A stretch of DNA of 48,562 nucleotides from positions 2,809,405 to 2,857,966 of the forward strand of contig CP070750.1 in the NCBI GenBank assembly GCA_020348385.1, written 5' to 3'. The stretch is from Candidatus Aminicenantota bacterium (GTDB taxonomy: Bacteria > Acidobacteriota > Aminicenantia > Aminicenantales > Aminicenantaceae). Each line of letters starts with the position of its first letter. Position 1 is the first letter of the stretch. Below are positions 18,002 through 26,033 of the stretch, piece after piece. The translations under genes were made by a program, and so were the position numbers. The notes beneath the pieces are model-generated. The model worked only from the letters and a program-made list of their open reading frames with translations, did not search any database and was not told the origin of the DNA.

Positions 18002-19231
18002 CTATGCCAGAAATTCAGGGGGGAAGTCTCTCAGTCGCAAAATATCCAAAGCTCTTTCTTTGATATCAAAACCTATCGCACATTTCACGATACAAGAAGA
18101 ACATTCAGCACAGGCGATAGGATTATCCTTGATGGAATCGAGATTTCTCGTGGCAGCGCGCAGATCCTTATAGCCGTAGGCATACATGTGGCTGCGCATC
18201 AAAGTCGGGATATCAGGCGCTGAAAGACATTGTGTCAAGCAGGTTCCACATCCCTGGCAGAACAGGCTGTCTTTTTGCTTGCTTCTCACATAAGCAATAT
18301 ATGCTTCCTCTTCAGGTGTCAATGCTAAGTCTACCATGAGAGACAGATCTGTTTCCAACTGGTCGAATGTGGAAATTCCCGGTACAGCGGTGTGGATGTT
18401 TTCGTTTTGCAAAACCCATTTGAGTGCTGCCCCTGGATTGCTGACGGCCTCTTGTTTGCCAGCCATCCAAGACTCTCCGGTAATGGTCTTCATGGCAACC
18501 ACGCCCATTCCTTTTTTTGCGGCATAGGCTACCGCTTCTTTTCTCTCTTCGATATCTTTGATCTGGAAGTTGTAAGCGAGCATAACCACATCATAAAAAT
18601 TGCTTTCAGCTGCTGCTCGAACGGCCTCTGGAACGTAACTGTGCGAGGCAATCCCCAAAAACCTCGCTTTCCCGGCCTTTTTAATCCTTTCCATCGATTT
18701 CATCAAGGGTTCGAACATGACCGATTCTTTTTTTGCAGCAAAAGGAAGGTAAAAGATATCCACATAGTCAACATCCATACTTTTCAGACTGCTTTCGAAA
18801 TCTTTTTCGAATTTTGCGACATCGGTATTTTTGGCAAAAACTCCTGATTTATAGTCAATCGGTTGGGGAATCACACCTGTGGCGAGGATGATGTCCTCCC
18901 TTTTGTAGTTTTTGATAATTTTTCCCACGAATTCTTCCACACGACCATTCAGGTAATATTGAGCTGTAGCGATATGGGAGATACCTGAATCCAAAGCTGT
19001 TCGGATGAGGGCTTCCGATGTGGCATCCATAGTGCCCATGCTAACGATCGGGAGTTTTATCCCCGTTTTGCCTAGAGTGCGGTAGACCATTTTGTATTTT
19101 TTCTCCTGTTTTGCCCTTTTGATGGATGATCCATCGGAAATGAAACGGGGCAGAGTAACCGCACCCGCAATGCCTGCCACTCCTTTGGAAAGGAAAGCCC
19201 TTCGATTCATAGAATTTTTTGTTCTGCCCAT
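18002..19231 (-). CDS. Tat-exported aldo/keto-reductase-like protein with C-terminal 4Fe-4S cysteines
   Basis: 409 residues; GTGAGGG precedes ATG 19231. The N-terminus has a Tat-like motif (NRRAFLSKG, 9-17). Residues about 48-320 form an aldo/keto-reductase barrel; the C-terminus holds two cysteine clusters, CQGCGTCLTQC and CAECSSCIVKC, of the ferredoxin type. The usual catalytic tetrad is mostly gone: the DTAxxY segment reads IATAQYY (Asp replaced by Ala88, Tyr93 kept), the ATK lysine is Gly119, and the LLH histidine is Pro163 in FYLPFAAK. So normal carbonyl reduction is unlikely. It may be an electron-transfer or structural derivative acting outside the cytoplasm. It lies 86 bases after the PD40 gene run on the same strand. 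Confidence 0.85.
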   Translation of the reverse strand: MGRTKNSMNRRAFLSKGVAGIAGAVTLPRFISDGSSIKRAKQEKKYKMVYRTLGKTGIKLPIVSMGTMDATSEALIRTALDSGISHIATAQYYLNGRVEEFVGKIIKNYKREDIILATGVIPQPIDYKSGVFAKNTDVAKFEKDFESSLKSMDVDYVDIFYLPFAAKKESVMFEPLMKSMERIKKAGKARFLGIASHSYVPEAVRAAAESNFYDVVMLAYNFQIKDIEERKEAVAYAAKKGMGVVAMKTITGESWMAGKQEAVSNPGAALKWVLQNENIHTAVPGISTFDQLETDLSLMVDLALTPEEEAYIAYVRSKQKDSLFCQGCGTCLTQCLSAPDIPTLMRSHMYAYGYKDLRAATRNLDSIKDNPIACAECSSCIVKCAIGFDIKERALDILRLRDFPPEFLA

Positions 19232-19317
19232 GATTCCCTCACTTTTTTTGATGCGAAATTTTTCCTTACATCAACTACATTATCCTGTACTTGTTCCCAA
19301 AATCAATATAATTCACT

Positions 19318-20253
19318 TTAATACTTAAGGATTTTTTTCTTCAGGTTTCCGAAAATCCCCGTGCTTATCCAGTGAATCCCTCTGTCTTTTCCCCGCCGCC
19401 GTTTGAAAAAGAGGTATTTTCCATCAGGGGATAGCGTAGGTGCGGAGGATCCCTCTTTGGTATTAACCATCTCTCCAACGTTTACAGCCTTTGTCCATTG
19501 ATTATCACCTGTTTGAAACGAAACGTAGATTTGGGATTGACCGCCATCCTCAGGTCTTATGGTATCGAATATGATGTAGCTTTCATCCTGTGCGATAAAA
19601 CAATCGCTGTCCAAATATTCGGAATTCACCATGGGACCAAGGTTTGTAACATTCGTGAATCTTCCGCAGACCCATTCCGCTCTATAAAGATCCTTGTCCC
19701 CGAATCCCCCGGGCCTGTTCGAAGCAAAAAACAGGTTCTCCCTGGCTGAAAGAACCGCGTGGACCTCATTGTGAACTGTGTTGACTTCGATGCCGGCATA
19801 AATGGGCTGCGACCACTTGTTATCCTTTCTTTCTAGATAGTAGATATCCATGTCAGCGGATTTTGGATGTGGCCGATCGGATGTGAAAAAGAGTTTTTTG
19901 CCGTCCGGAGAGAAAGTCACATCGACATCGGAATATTTGCCCGAGAAGAATGCAATGTCCGGGCCATACCAGACACCATCCACCTGTTTGAAGTAGCAAA
20001 CTTCATATTCCGGATGAGGACGCTCGAGAGTACCCTTATAATGGGAAAAAAACAGCTCTTTTCCGTCAGGAGAGAACGAAACATTAAAGCTGTTTTTATC
20101 ACCGATTAACACGCCCTCGTTGAATTTTTCAGCCCGAAGCCCTGGTGGCTTTTGTCCCAGGTACTTCCCTTTAAACTTCCGAGCATTATCTGACTGCGAA
20201 ACAAGTGGGCTGATTAAACAAAAAAAACATAGAGTCATGAATAATTTTTTCAT
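19318..20253 (-). CDS. secreted PD40 beta-propeller protein (PD40-4)
   Basis: 311 residues with a signal peptide (1-19). The mature N-terminus carries the cluster signature KYLGQKPPG, then several PD40/WD40-like blades marked by FSPDGKELFFS, FSPDGKKLFFTSDRP, FFASNRPGG and LSPDGKYLFFKRR. These TolB-like propellers are periplasmic or surface proteins that bind partners or ligands. The ATG overlaps the TGA of the upstream gene (ATGA), so it is coupled to the ankyrin fusion. It is the last of the four paralogues. Confidence 0.85.
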   Translation of the reverse strand: MKKLFMTLCFFCLISPLVSQSDNARKFKGKYLGQKPPGLRAEKFNEGVLIGDKNSFNVSFSPDGKELFFSHYKGTLERPHPEYEVCYFKQVDGVWYGPDIAFFSGKYSDVDVTFSPDGKKLFFTSDRPHPKSADMDIYYLERKDNKWSQPIYAGIEVNTVHNEVHAVLSARENLFFASNRPGGFGDKDLYRAEWVCGRFTNVTNLGPMVNSEYLDSDCFIAQDESYIIFDTIRPEDGGQSQIYVSFQTGDNQWTKAVNVGEMVNTKEGSSAPTLSPDGKYLFFKRRRGKDRGIHWISTGIFGNLKKKILKY

Positions 20254-21980
20254 TTCTTTTTTATCGTGTATGAGCGCCGGATGAAAGAAAGCTGGGCGTG
20301 ATGGATCTTACCGTCCTGATCTCGGCTGAATATCAGGGTCCATGGTGCCTGTTTGAAATAGAAGAAGTCTTTGGCCACCGGATAGATTTCATCCGGACCG
20401 AATTCCATGATTCTCAAACGATCGCCCTCTCTCCATATTTCAAGAAGCAGATAATCTCCAACATAGTATTTTCCCCTATATTCGTCCAGCTCGCTGATTG
20501 ACATCTCGATTGGGTTCGGTTTTTTAAAATACAGGTACTGCGGAGTCCGGCCCATGTTGTCTTTCTCTGTCATGGACAAACCCCTTTTTTTCAGCATCTC
20601 GATGATATTGTCATGGCCACTGCGATAGGCGTAGTGCATGGCTGTCCAGCCTTCTTTAGTTTTAATATCCGGGTCTGAACCATGGTCTAATAGGAATCTC
20701 ACGACATTGATATTGCCTCGCCAGATAGCCGTGTGCAGTTCGGTCATGCCCCATTGGTTTTGGCTATTGAGCTTAGCCCCATTTGCGAGGAGAAGTTTGA
20801 TGATTTCCACGTTGTCATGATGGACGGCCCAGTTGATCTGCGTTCCTCCGTCTCCGCCGACAACATTAAGGTCAGCTCCCTTTTCGACCAAATATCTAAC
20901 AATGTTCCAATGGGCTCGCATACAAGCCCAATGGAGGGCTGTGTAGCCGTTTTGGTTCTTGATATTCAGCAGCGAAGGATTCTTATCCAAGATGGCCTTG
21001 ACGGTTTTCAAGTCCCCGTTTTTAGCGACTTCCACGATCGATTCATCGGTTTTAAATTCTTCAATTACTCCTGCATCCAACCAGTATATTTCGACATCAC
21101 GTTCTTTGTATGCATTAAAAAACAAATATTTTTTATCATGCGACAGTCCTGGAAATCTTGCCCTCTTCATCAATGGAACAGCTTTATCGAGTTTTTCGGC
21201 TAGGCTCCATGAACCGTCTGACCGTTGAAAACTGATATACAGCTGAACTCCTTTGGGTTTCTCCGTATAACGCGAAAATATGATATAACCATCATCCGAA
21301 TTTACGCATGGTGAATACTCGTTGTGTTCGGTATTGATATTTTCTCCTAAATTCTCAAGATTGATAAATTGGTTATTCACGATCTTCGCGCGATAAATAT
21401 CACCATCCCCAAATCCTTCATCGCGATCTGTGCTATAGAAAAAGTATCCGGCATACGTGAACATCGGGTTCCATGAAGATGTCTCTGTGTTGATGGGTTC
21501 TCCTAATTTTATAGGAACACTCCAGACATCATTCATCTTCTCAACATACCAGATATGATATTGCCCAAATCTCTCCTCATAAGTCTTGGGACGATAGGAA
21601 TGAAAGTAAATACGATTCCCGTCCGGAGATACGGTCGGATGCCCACCGTCAAACTCTTTTGTAAATTCAACAATTATCGGATTAGTCCAACCCATATCTC
21701 CATACCGGCTGAAGAATATCCTTTCATTTTGCACACCATCTATAGAACAATATGCCGACCAATATACTTCCTTTCCATCCGGAGAAAACGCCGGACTGCT
21801 GTGTTCATGATAATCCGACCTGGATACAATACCGGGTGCAAAAATCTCGGGTGTTTTTCCCGGTGGTTTTTGGCCGAGATAGGGACCTTTGAGAACTGGA
21901 AAATCATTCAGTTGAGCATAGCTACTGAAAGTCAATAATATCAACATCAAAAAACCGACAAATATTGTTTTTAATTTCAT
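20250..21980 (-). CDS. PD40 beta-propeller / ankyrin-repeat / DUF3471-like fusion protein (PD40-3)
   Basis: 576 residues. A signal peptide (1-22) is followed by the signature GPYLGQKPPG and a PD40 propeller to about residue 310 (SPDGKEVYWS, SPDGNRIYFHS, YLFFNAY). Ankyrin repeats occupy about 315-490 (NGYTALHWACMRAHWNIVRY, WGMTELHTAIWRGNINVVRF, EGWTAMHYAYRSGHDNIIEM). The last 75 residues (LDEYRGKYYVGDYLLLEIWR, then a short beta-rich end) resemble the DUF3471 domain found at the C-terminus of exported beta-lactamase-like proteins. The combination suggests a multi-domain extracytoplasmic scaffold. The start is 12 bases after the preceding gene. Confidence 0.85.
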   Translation of the reverse strand: MKLKTIFVGFLMLILLTFSSYAQLNDFPVLKGPYLGQKPPGKTPEIFAPGIVSRSDYHEHSSPAFSPDGKEVYWSAYCSIDGVQNERIFFSRYGDMGWTNPIIVEFTKEFDGGHPTVSPDGNRIYFHSYRPKTYEERFGQYHIWYVEKMNDVWSVPIKLGEPINTETSSWNPMFTYAGYFFYSTDRDEGFGDGDIYRAKIVNNQFINLENLGENINTEHNEYSPCVNSDDGYIIFSRYTEKPKGVQLYISFQRSDGSWSLAEKLDKAVPLMKRARFPGLSHDKKYLFFNAYKERDVEIYWLDAGVIEEFKTDESIVEVAKNGDLKTVKAILDKNPSLLNIKNQNGYTALHWACMRAHWNIVRYLVEKGADLNVVGGDGGTQINWAVHHDNVEIIKLLLANGAKLNSQNQWGMTELHTAIWRGNINVVRFLLDHGSDPDIKTKEGWTAMHYAYRSGHDNIIEMLKKRGLSMTEKDNMGRTPQYLYFKKPNPIEMSISELDEYRGKYYVGDYLLLEIWREGDRLRIMEFGPDEIYPVAKDFFYFKQAPWTLIFSRDQDGKIHHAQLSFIRRSYTIKKK

Positions 21981-21992
21981 AATTATCTTCCT

Positions 21993-22958
21993 TTACTTCA
22001 ATTCTTTTGGTTTAAGATTTTCAATGATCTTCGCATCTACCCAGTAAATGTCAGCGTTTCCATTGCCTGGACTTTTGAGGATTTTTATCTTTTCTTCATA
22101 AGTGATCGGAACTGGCGAAAAGGATTCATGGATTGTCCGTCTGCTGGAAAAAAACAAATATTTGCCATCAGGTGTAACAAAAGGGTAGACTTCGGAAACG
22201 CTTGAGTTGATTTTATTGCCCATATTTTGTGCTATTGTCCAGGTGCCATCCTCTCTCCGAAAACTCACAAAGATATCCCAGCTCCCAAAACCATCATCAC
22301 GCCTGCAGAATAATAGGTAGCTTTCATCCGGGGCGATATAAAGGTCTTCCTCGTAGAATTCGCTCGTGTTTATCGAATCATCCAGTTTTTTCATTTCGGT
22401 ATAGTCACCATTTACAAATTCTGATATCCAGATATCACCTGTAGCCAAGTACAGGTTCCCGTTCTCTGCGACAGCCGGATATCCGATTATCGAAGGTTTC
22501 AGAACCTTGAGCTCTCCCCATCCCTTTTCGTTTTTTTCCGTCACCCAGACACGGTAGTCCTCTGATTGCTCTGCATGTCCACTGAGCGGCCTTTGGGACG
22601 CGACAAACATCCTCTTGCCGTCTGGACTTATGTTGTACCCCTCGATGATCTGACCAGAAAACGGCGCAACTTCGGGTTTTGTCCAGCGACCGGATTTCTC
22701 CTTCATCATAACAATTACAGGAAAAGGCTCTCCCCAGAGTTGGTAATAGATTTCTTTCCCATCCGGAGAAAAAACCGCTTTGATCTCGCTGTAGCCGGCA
22801 GATAATATGCCAGATGCAAAAATCTCGGGTGTCATTCCTGGGGGATCCTGGCCCAGATAGGGGCCGGTGAGAACAGGGGAGTCATCCTGATCCGTGCAGC
22901 CGGTTAAAAAAGCAGCTATCACAAGTACCCCTATAGAGAATATCCGGACATGTCTCAT
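21993..22958 (-). CDS. PD40 beta-propeller lipoprotein (PD40-2)
   Basis: 321 residues. The N-terminus is a lipoprotein signal with Cys21 after LTG. It continues PVLTGPYLGQDPPGMTPEIF, the shared cluster motif, then blades FSPDGKEIYYQLW, SPDGKRMFVASQRP, DESYLLFCRRDDG and TPDGKYLFFSSRR. The lipid anchor distinguishes it from the others, which have cleavable signals. It starts 18 bases after the stop of PD40-1 and is probably in the same transcript. Confidence 0.86.
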   Translation of the reverse strand: MRHVRIFSIGVLVIAAFLTGCTDQDDSPVLTGPYLGQDPPGMTPEIFASGILSAGYSEIKAVFSPDGKEIYYQLWGEPFPVIVMMKEKSGRWTKPEVAPFSGQIIEGYNISPDGKRMFVASQRPLSGHAEQSEDYRVWVTEKNEKGWGELKVLKPSIIGYPAVAENGNLYLATGDIWISEFVNGDYTEMKKLDDSINTSEFYEEDLYIAPDESYLLFCRRDDGFGSWDIFVSFRREDGTWTIAQNMGNKINSSVSEVYPFVTPDGKYLFFSSRRTIHESFSPVPITYEEKIKILKSPGNGNADIYWVDAKIIENLKPKELK

Positions 22959-22976
22959 CTTTTAAAGCTCCTCATT

Positions 22977-23903
22977 TCAATTTTTGGGCTTCAGTTTTTT
23001 AATGATGTCGGTTTTAATCCAGAAGATATCGGCTTTGCCTCGTCTTCGGCTTGTGAAAAAAAGATATCGGCCGTCCAAGGAAACGCTAGGACAAATCTCT
23101 CCCGATTCTGAGTTGACATTCGGCCCTATATTCACGGCAGCGGTCCATCTCCTATCTTTTTGGAAGGAAATGTACAGGTCCTGACCTCCGAGAGTGTCAT
23201 TCCGGTCCTGAGAACTAAAGATGATGTAGCTTTCATCAGGAGCGATAAAAGCATCCCAGTCGTTCTGAGCACTGTTGATTTCACTTCCCAGGTTTTCCGG
23301 CGCGAGATAACGCCCATCAATGTATCGTGAAAAATAGATATCACATCCCCCAAAACCATCAGCTCTGCTTGAAAAGAAATAAAGATTTCCGTTTTGGGCT
23401 ACAGACGGATAATTTTCTCCTTGGTCCGAGTTGATCACATGACCGACATTTACAGGTTCCGACCATGATACGCCCGCGATCCTTTCTGTAACGTAGATAT
23501 CCAAAGCCTTCAATTGTTCCTTCCTTTTCTCGCTGGGTCGATTCGACCCGAAATAGATCCTTTGTCCATCGGGCGACATGGTGAAATCTCTATCTGTATA
23601 TCCCGAGGTGAACGGCATCGGCTCTGGAATTGACCATTGCCCGTTTACCTCTCTTGTCAAATAGATCGCCCATCGATTTTTATATTGGGCGTTGTAGTAG
23701 AATTCTCTTCCATCTGCCGTGAAAGCAGCACACATCTCTGGCATTTCTTCAGTGGATACTATCCCTGGTGCGAAAATTTCAGCCGTCATTCCTGGCGGCT
23801 TTTGGCCTAAGTAAGGACCTTTGAGCACAGGAAACTCATGCTGTTGGATGAACCCGCTAAATGAAATCCCTATGCATAGAAGTACGCCTATTTGCAACGG
23901 CAT
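22977..23903 (-). CDS. secreted PD40 beta-propeller protein (PD40-1)
   Basis: 308 residues from ATG 23903; a TTG 12 codons upstream is an alternative and neither has a strong ribosome site. A signal peptide covers about 1-18. Then come PVLKGPYLGQKPPGMTAEIF and propeller blades FTADGREFYYN, SPDGQRIYFGSNRP, NLYFFSSRADGFGG, DESYIIFSSQDRN and SLDGRYLFFTSRRRGKADIF. It is the first of four PD40 genes and follows the response-regulator gene by 90 bases, which may hold its own promoter. Confidence 0.85.
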   Translation of the reverse strand: MPLQIGVLLCIGISFSGFIQQHEFPVLKGPYLGQKPPGMTAEIFAPGIVSTEEMPEMCAAFTADGREFYYNAQYKNRWAIYLTREVNGQWSIPEPMPFTSGYTDRDFTMSPDGQRIYFGSNRPSEKRKEQLKALDIYVTERIAGVSWSEPVNVGHVINSDQGENYPSVAQNGNLYFFSSRADGFGGCDIYFSRYIDGRYLAPENLGSEINSAQNDWDAFIAPDESYIIFSSQDRNDTLGGQDLYISFQKDRRWTAAVNIGPNVNSESGEICPSVSLDGRYLFFTSRRRGKADIFWIKTDIIKKLKPKN

Positions 23904-23993
23904 TTTTTGTATTATTAAGCAAAAAACATACCAATTCAATCACCAGGGGAATGATTTCGATCCTAATCCAGACAGTAAAAAAAATTTACAGTT

Positions 23994-24716
23994 TTAGTTC
24001 CCGGAGTACTGGATGCGTTCGAAAAAATCGTCCCGATAACTTTCTCCGATAGGTATCTTCCTTCCATTTACCACGACCATATGTTTCTCTATTGTATCGA
24101 TTTTGTCGATGGCAACCACGAAAGACCGGTGTATGCGGATAAAATCATCATAGGGCAGTGAATTCAGTAAGTCTTTCATATTCATTCGTGATAATAACTC
24201 CCCTCCAGGAGTATGAAAAACGACGTAATGCCCCTTTTTTTCGATGTACAGTACCTCACAGGTATCGACTTGATGGATACGGGGACCACTTTTAAGAAAG
24301 AGTTTGTGGGATTTGCCTATTTTCTTGTGTGTGACGGCCTGATCAAGTTCGGCCCCTTCTGAACGGGCTTTCAAGGCTTTTTTGACAGCCTTAAGGAAAC
24401 GCTCATAAGAAATTGGTTTGAGTAAGTAATCGATCGCTTCTTTCTCATAGCTTTCTACGGCGTATTCCGAATAGGCCGTGCAGAAAATCACTTGAATGTC
24501 TTTATACCGAATCAGTTCGGATAGCTTCATGCCGTCTAAATTAGGCATATCGATATCCAGGAAGACAAGATCCACCTCGTTACCGGCCAGGAAGGTCAAA
24601 GCTTCGATAGAATCACGGAAAGATCGAACCAGTCTGAGCTCAGGAGTTTGATTGGCATAACGGGTGAGGATTTCAATGGCCCCACTTTCATCGTCCACTA
24701 TGATACAACTCAGCAT
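23994..24716 (-). CDS. LytTR-family response regulator
   Basis: 240 residues. The receiver domain (1-120) has the acidic pair Asp8-Asp9, phosphoacceptor Asp54 in LVFLDIDMPNLDG, and a KPI motif. The C-terminal LytTR DNA-binding domain (about 137-238) has IEKKGHYVVFHT and FIRIHRSFVVAIDKI. LytTR proteins bind direct repeats upstream of target promoters. The start lies 2 bases after the kinase stop, with GAGGAG as ribosome site inside the kinase end, so it is the kinase's cognate regulator. Adjacent likely targets are the PD40 genes downstream and the divergent gene at 26034. Confidence 0.93.
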   Translation of the reverse strand: MLSCIIVDDESGAIEILTRYANQTPELRLVRSFRDSIEALTFLAGNEVDLVFLDIDMPNLDGMKLSELIRYKDIQVIFCTAYSEYAVESYEKEAIDYLLKPISYERFLKAVKKALKARSEGAELDQAVTHKKIGKSHKLFLKSGPRIHQVDTCEVLYIEKKGHYVVFHTPGGELLSRMNMKDLLNSLPYDDFIRIHRSFVVAIDKIDTIEKHMVVVNGRKIPIGESYRDDFFERIQYSGN

Positions 24717-24718
24717 TA

Positions 24719-25792
24719 TTACTCCTCAAATCGAATGGTCAATTGAACTTTGAACTTTCCCTCCGTATCCGAAATGTTAAGCTGATGCCGGTCGGGATAA
24801 AGTATCTGGAGGCGTTTTTTAACATTGCCCAATCCGATTCCCGGATGCTTTTTCCATGACTCTTCTTTTTCCAGTATGGGATTTTCGATACGAAAACACA
24901 GCTCTCCGTCACTTAAGAACAAGCTCAAATGGATGTAGCCATCGCCCTTGTTTCCCACTCCGTGTTTGAACGCATTCTCGACGAACGGAACGAGGAGTAG
25001 GGGAGCGATTTTATAATTGTGGAAATTTCCTTCTCTTTGCAAGCGGATCTCCAATTTGTCATTTTTATCAAATTTCAGTCGGGCCACTTCAAGATAGTTA
25101 TCGATATGTTCCAATTCTCGAGCCAAGCTGATTTCGGCCACATTGCTGTCGTAAATCATGTATCTCATGAGCCCGGACAATTTCATTATTGCTTGACCTG
25201 CTTCATGGTCTCGATTTCGCTGGGTGATGGAATAGATATTATTCAACGCATTGAAAAAGAAGTGGGGATTGATTTGAGAACGCAGAAAGTCGATATCCGC
25301 TCTCATCTTTTCTTGTATCATTTTGCTCTCATGGCGATATTTCCGGATCCAATCTCGGCTGAGTCCGTACAGAATCCCCAAAGTATAGATGACCAGATTG
25401 ACCGGGATAATCGGGAAATCATAGGATTTCCTACGGTAAAATGTGAACATCTTATCGGATATTTCATCAGGTCCGCTCGGGAGGTTGAATAAGCGTAAAA
25501 TGATCTGATCGAGTTGAAATTCCAGGAGCGAAAGAACGCCGATCATCGCTAGAGATACCGCAATAAACGGAAAAATCCGGCGTTTTTCCAGGTACTTGGG
25601 GATGAGGATGAATACGACCGACAGGAACAACGTCAGGGATAAGCACACATCAACGAAACGCGAGGCATAAATACTCCCGTCAACCGTGTTAAATTCATTG
25701 ATGAAAACCGGAAGGGTGGGATGATAAAGAATGCCATAATAAGCTGCTAAAAAAACCAACACAATAATCAGCTTTTCCAGCTTGGATGTCAC
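24719..25792 (-). CDS. LytS/YehU-type sensor histidine kinase
   Basis: 357 residues from GTG 25792, chosen because AAGAGG lies 6 bases upstream; an alternative GTG at 25828 adds 12 residues. Four hydrophobic helices lie in the first about 145 residues with no large periplasmic domain, so the signal is probably sensed in or at the membrane. The kinase core has the family-specific QINPHFFFNALNNI (His177 phosphorylated), ENAFKHG (Asn273) and GLGNVKKRL of the ATP lid. It is the partner of the LytTR regulator 2 bases downstream. Confidence 0.92.
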   Translation of the reverse strand: MTSKLEKLIIVLVFLAAYYGILYHPTLPVFINEFNTVDGSIYASRFVDVCLSLTLFLSVVFILIPKYLEKRRIFPFIAVSLAMIGVLSLLEFQLDQIILRLFNLPSGPDEISDKMFTFYRRKSYDFPIIPVNLVIYTLGILYGLSRDWIRKYRHESKMIQEKMRADIDFLRSQINPHFFFNALNNIYSITQRNRDHEAGQAIMKLSGLMRYMIYDSNVAEISLARELEHIDNYLEVARLKFDKNDKLEIRLQREGNFHNYKIAPLLLVPFVENAFKHGVGNKGDGYIHLSLFLSDGELCFRIENPILEKEESWKKHPGIGLGNVKKRLQILYPDRHQLNISDTEGKFKVQLTIRFEE

Positions 25793-25874
25793 TCTTGACC
25801 TCTTATATTGATCTCCATCAGTATACACTAAATTTTGAGTCGAATCTTCCTATTGGCCTTGAATCACCGGTTTC

Positions 25875-25953
25875 ATGGCACAAACATGCCTTATCGAGAC
25901 GATTTTGCCCACAAGATCGGGTTTAATGCCATGGAGTCTGGGTTTTGTGCCAT
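25875..25953. repeat. 10-base inverted repeat with 59-base loop in the divergent kinase/coiled-coil gap
   Basis: ATGGCACAAA at 25875-25884 is the exact complement of TTTGTGCCAT at 25944-25953. The repeat lies in the leader of the gene at 26034, between it and the divergent kinase. It could form a long-loop RNA stem or frame two regulator sites. The rest of the 241-base gap shows no gene I believe. Confidence 0.3.
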
Positions 25954-26033
25954 TTGGCTTTCCAACCATAGGAATTCGCTTATTATTATTTTTGGAGTCT
26001 TAGGATTCTATGAAGGATTTGAAGGAGAATAAA

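Noticed and set aside
23972..23992. Direct repeat ACAGT 16 bases apart near the end of the response-regulator gene, as a LytTR binding site
   Set aside because: Matches the LytTR consensus poorly (wrong bases after GT) and lies in an A/T-run where short repeats arise by chance.
25835..26032. 65-codon frame in the kinase/coiled-coil gap, starting at TTG
   Set aside because: Weak start, no ribosome site, overlaps the leader and the start of the next gene; no recognisable protein.
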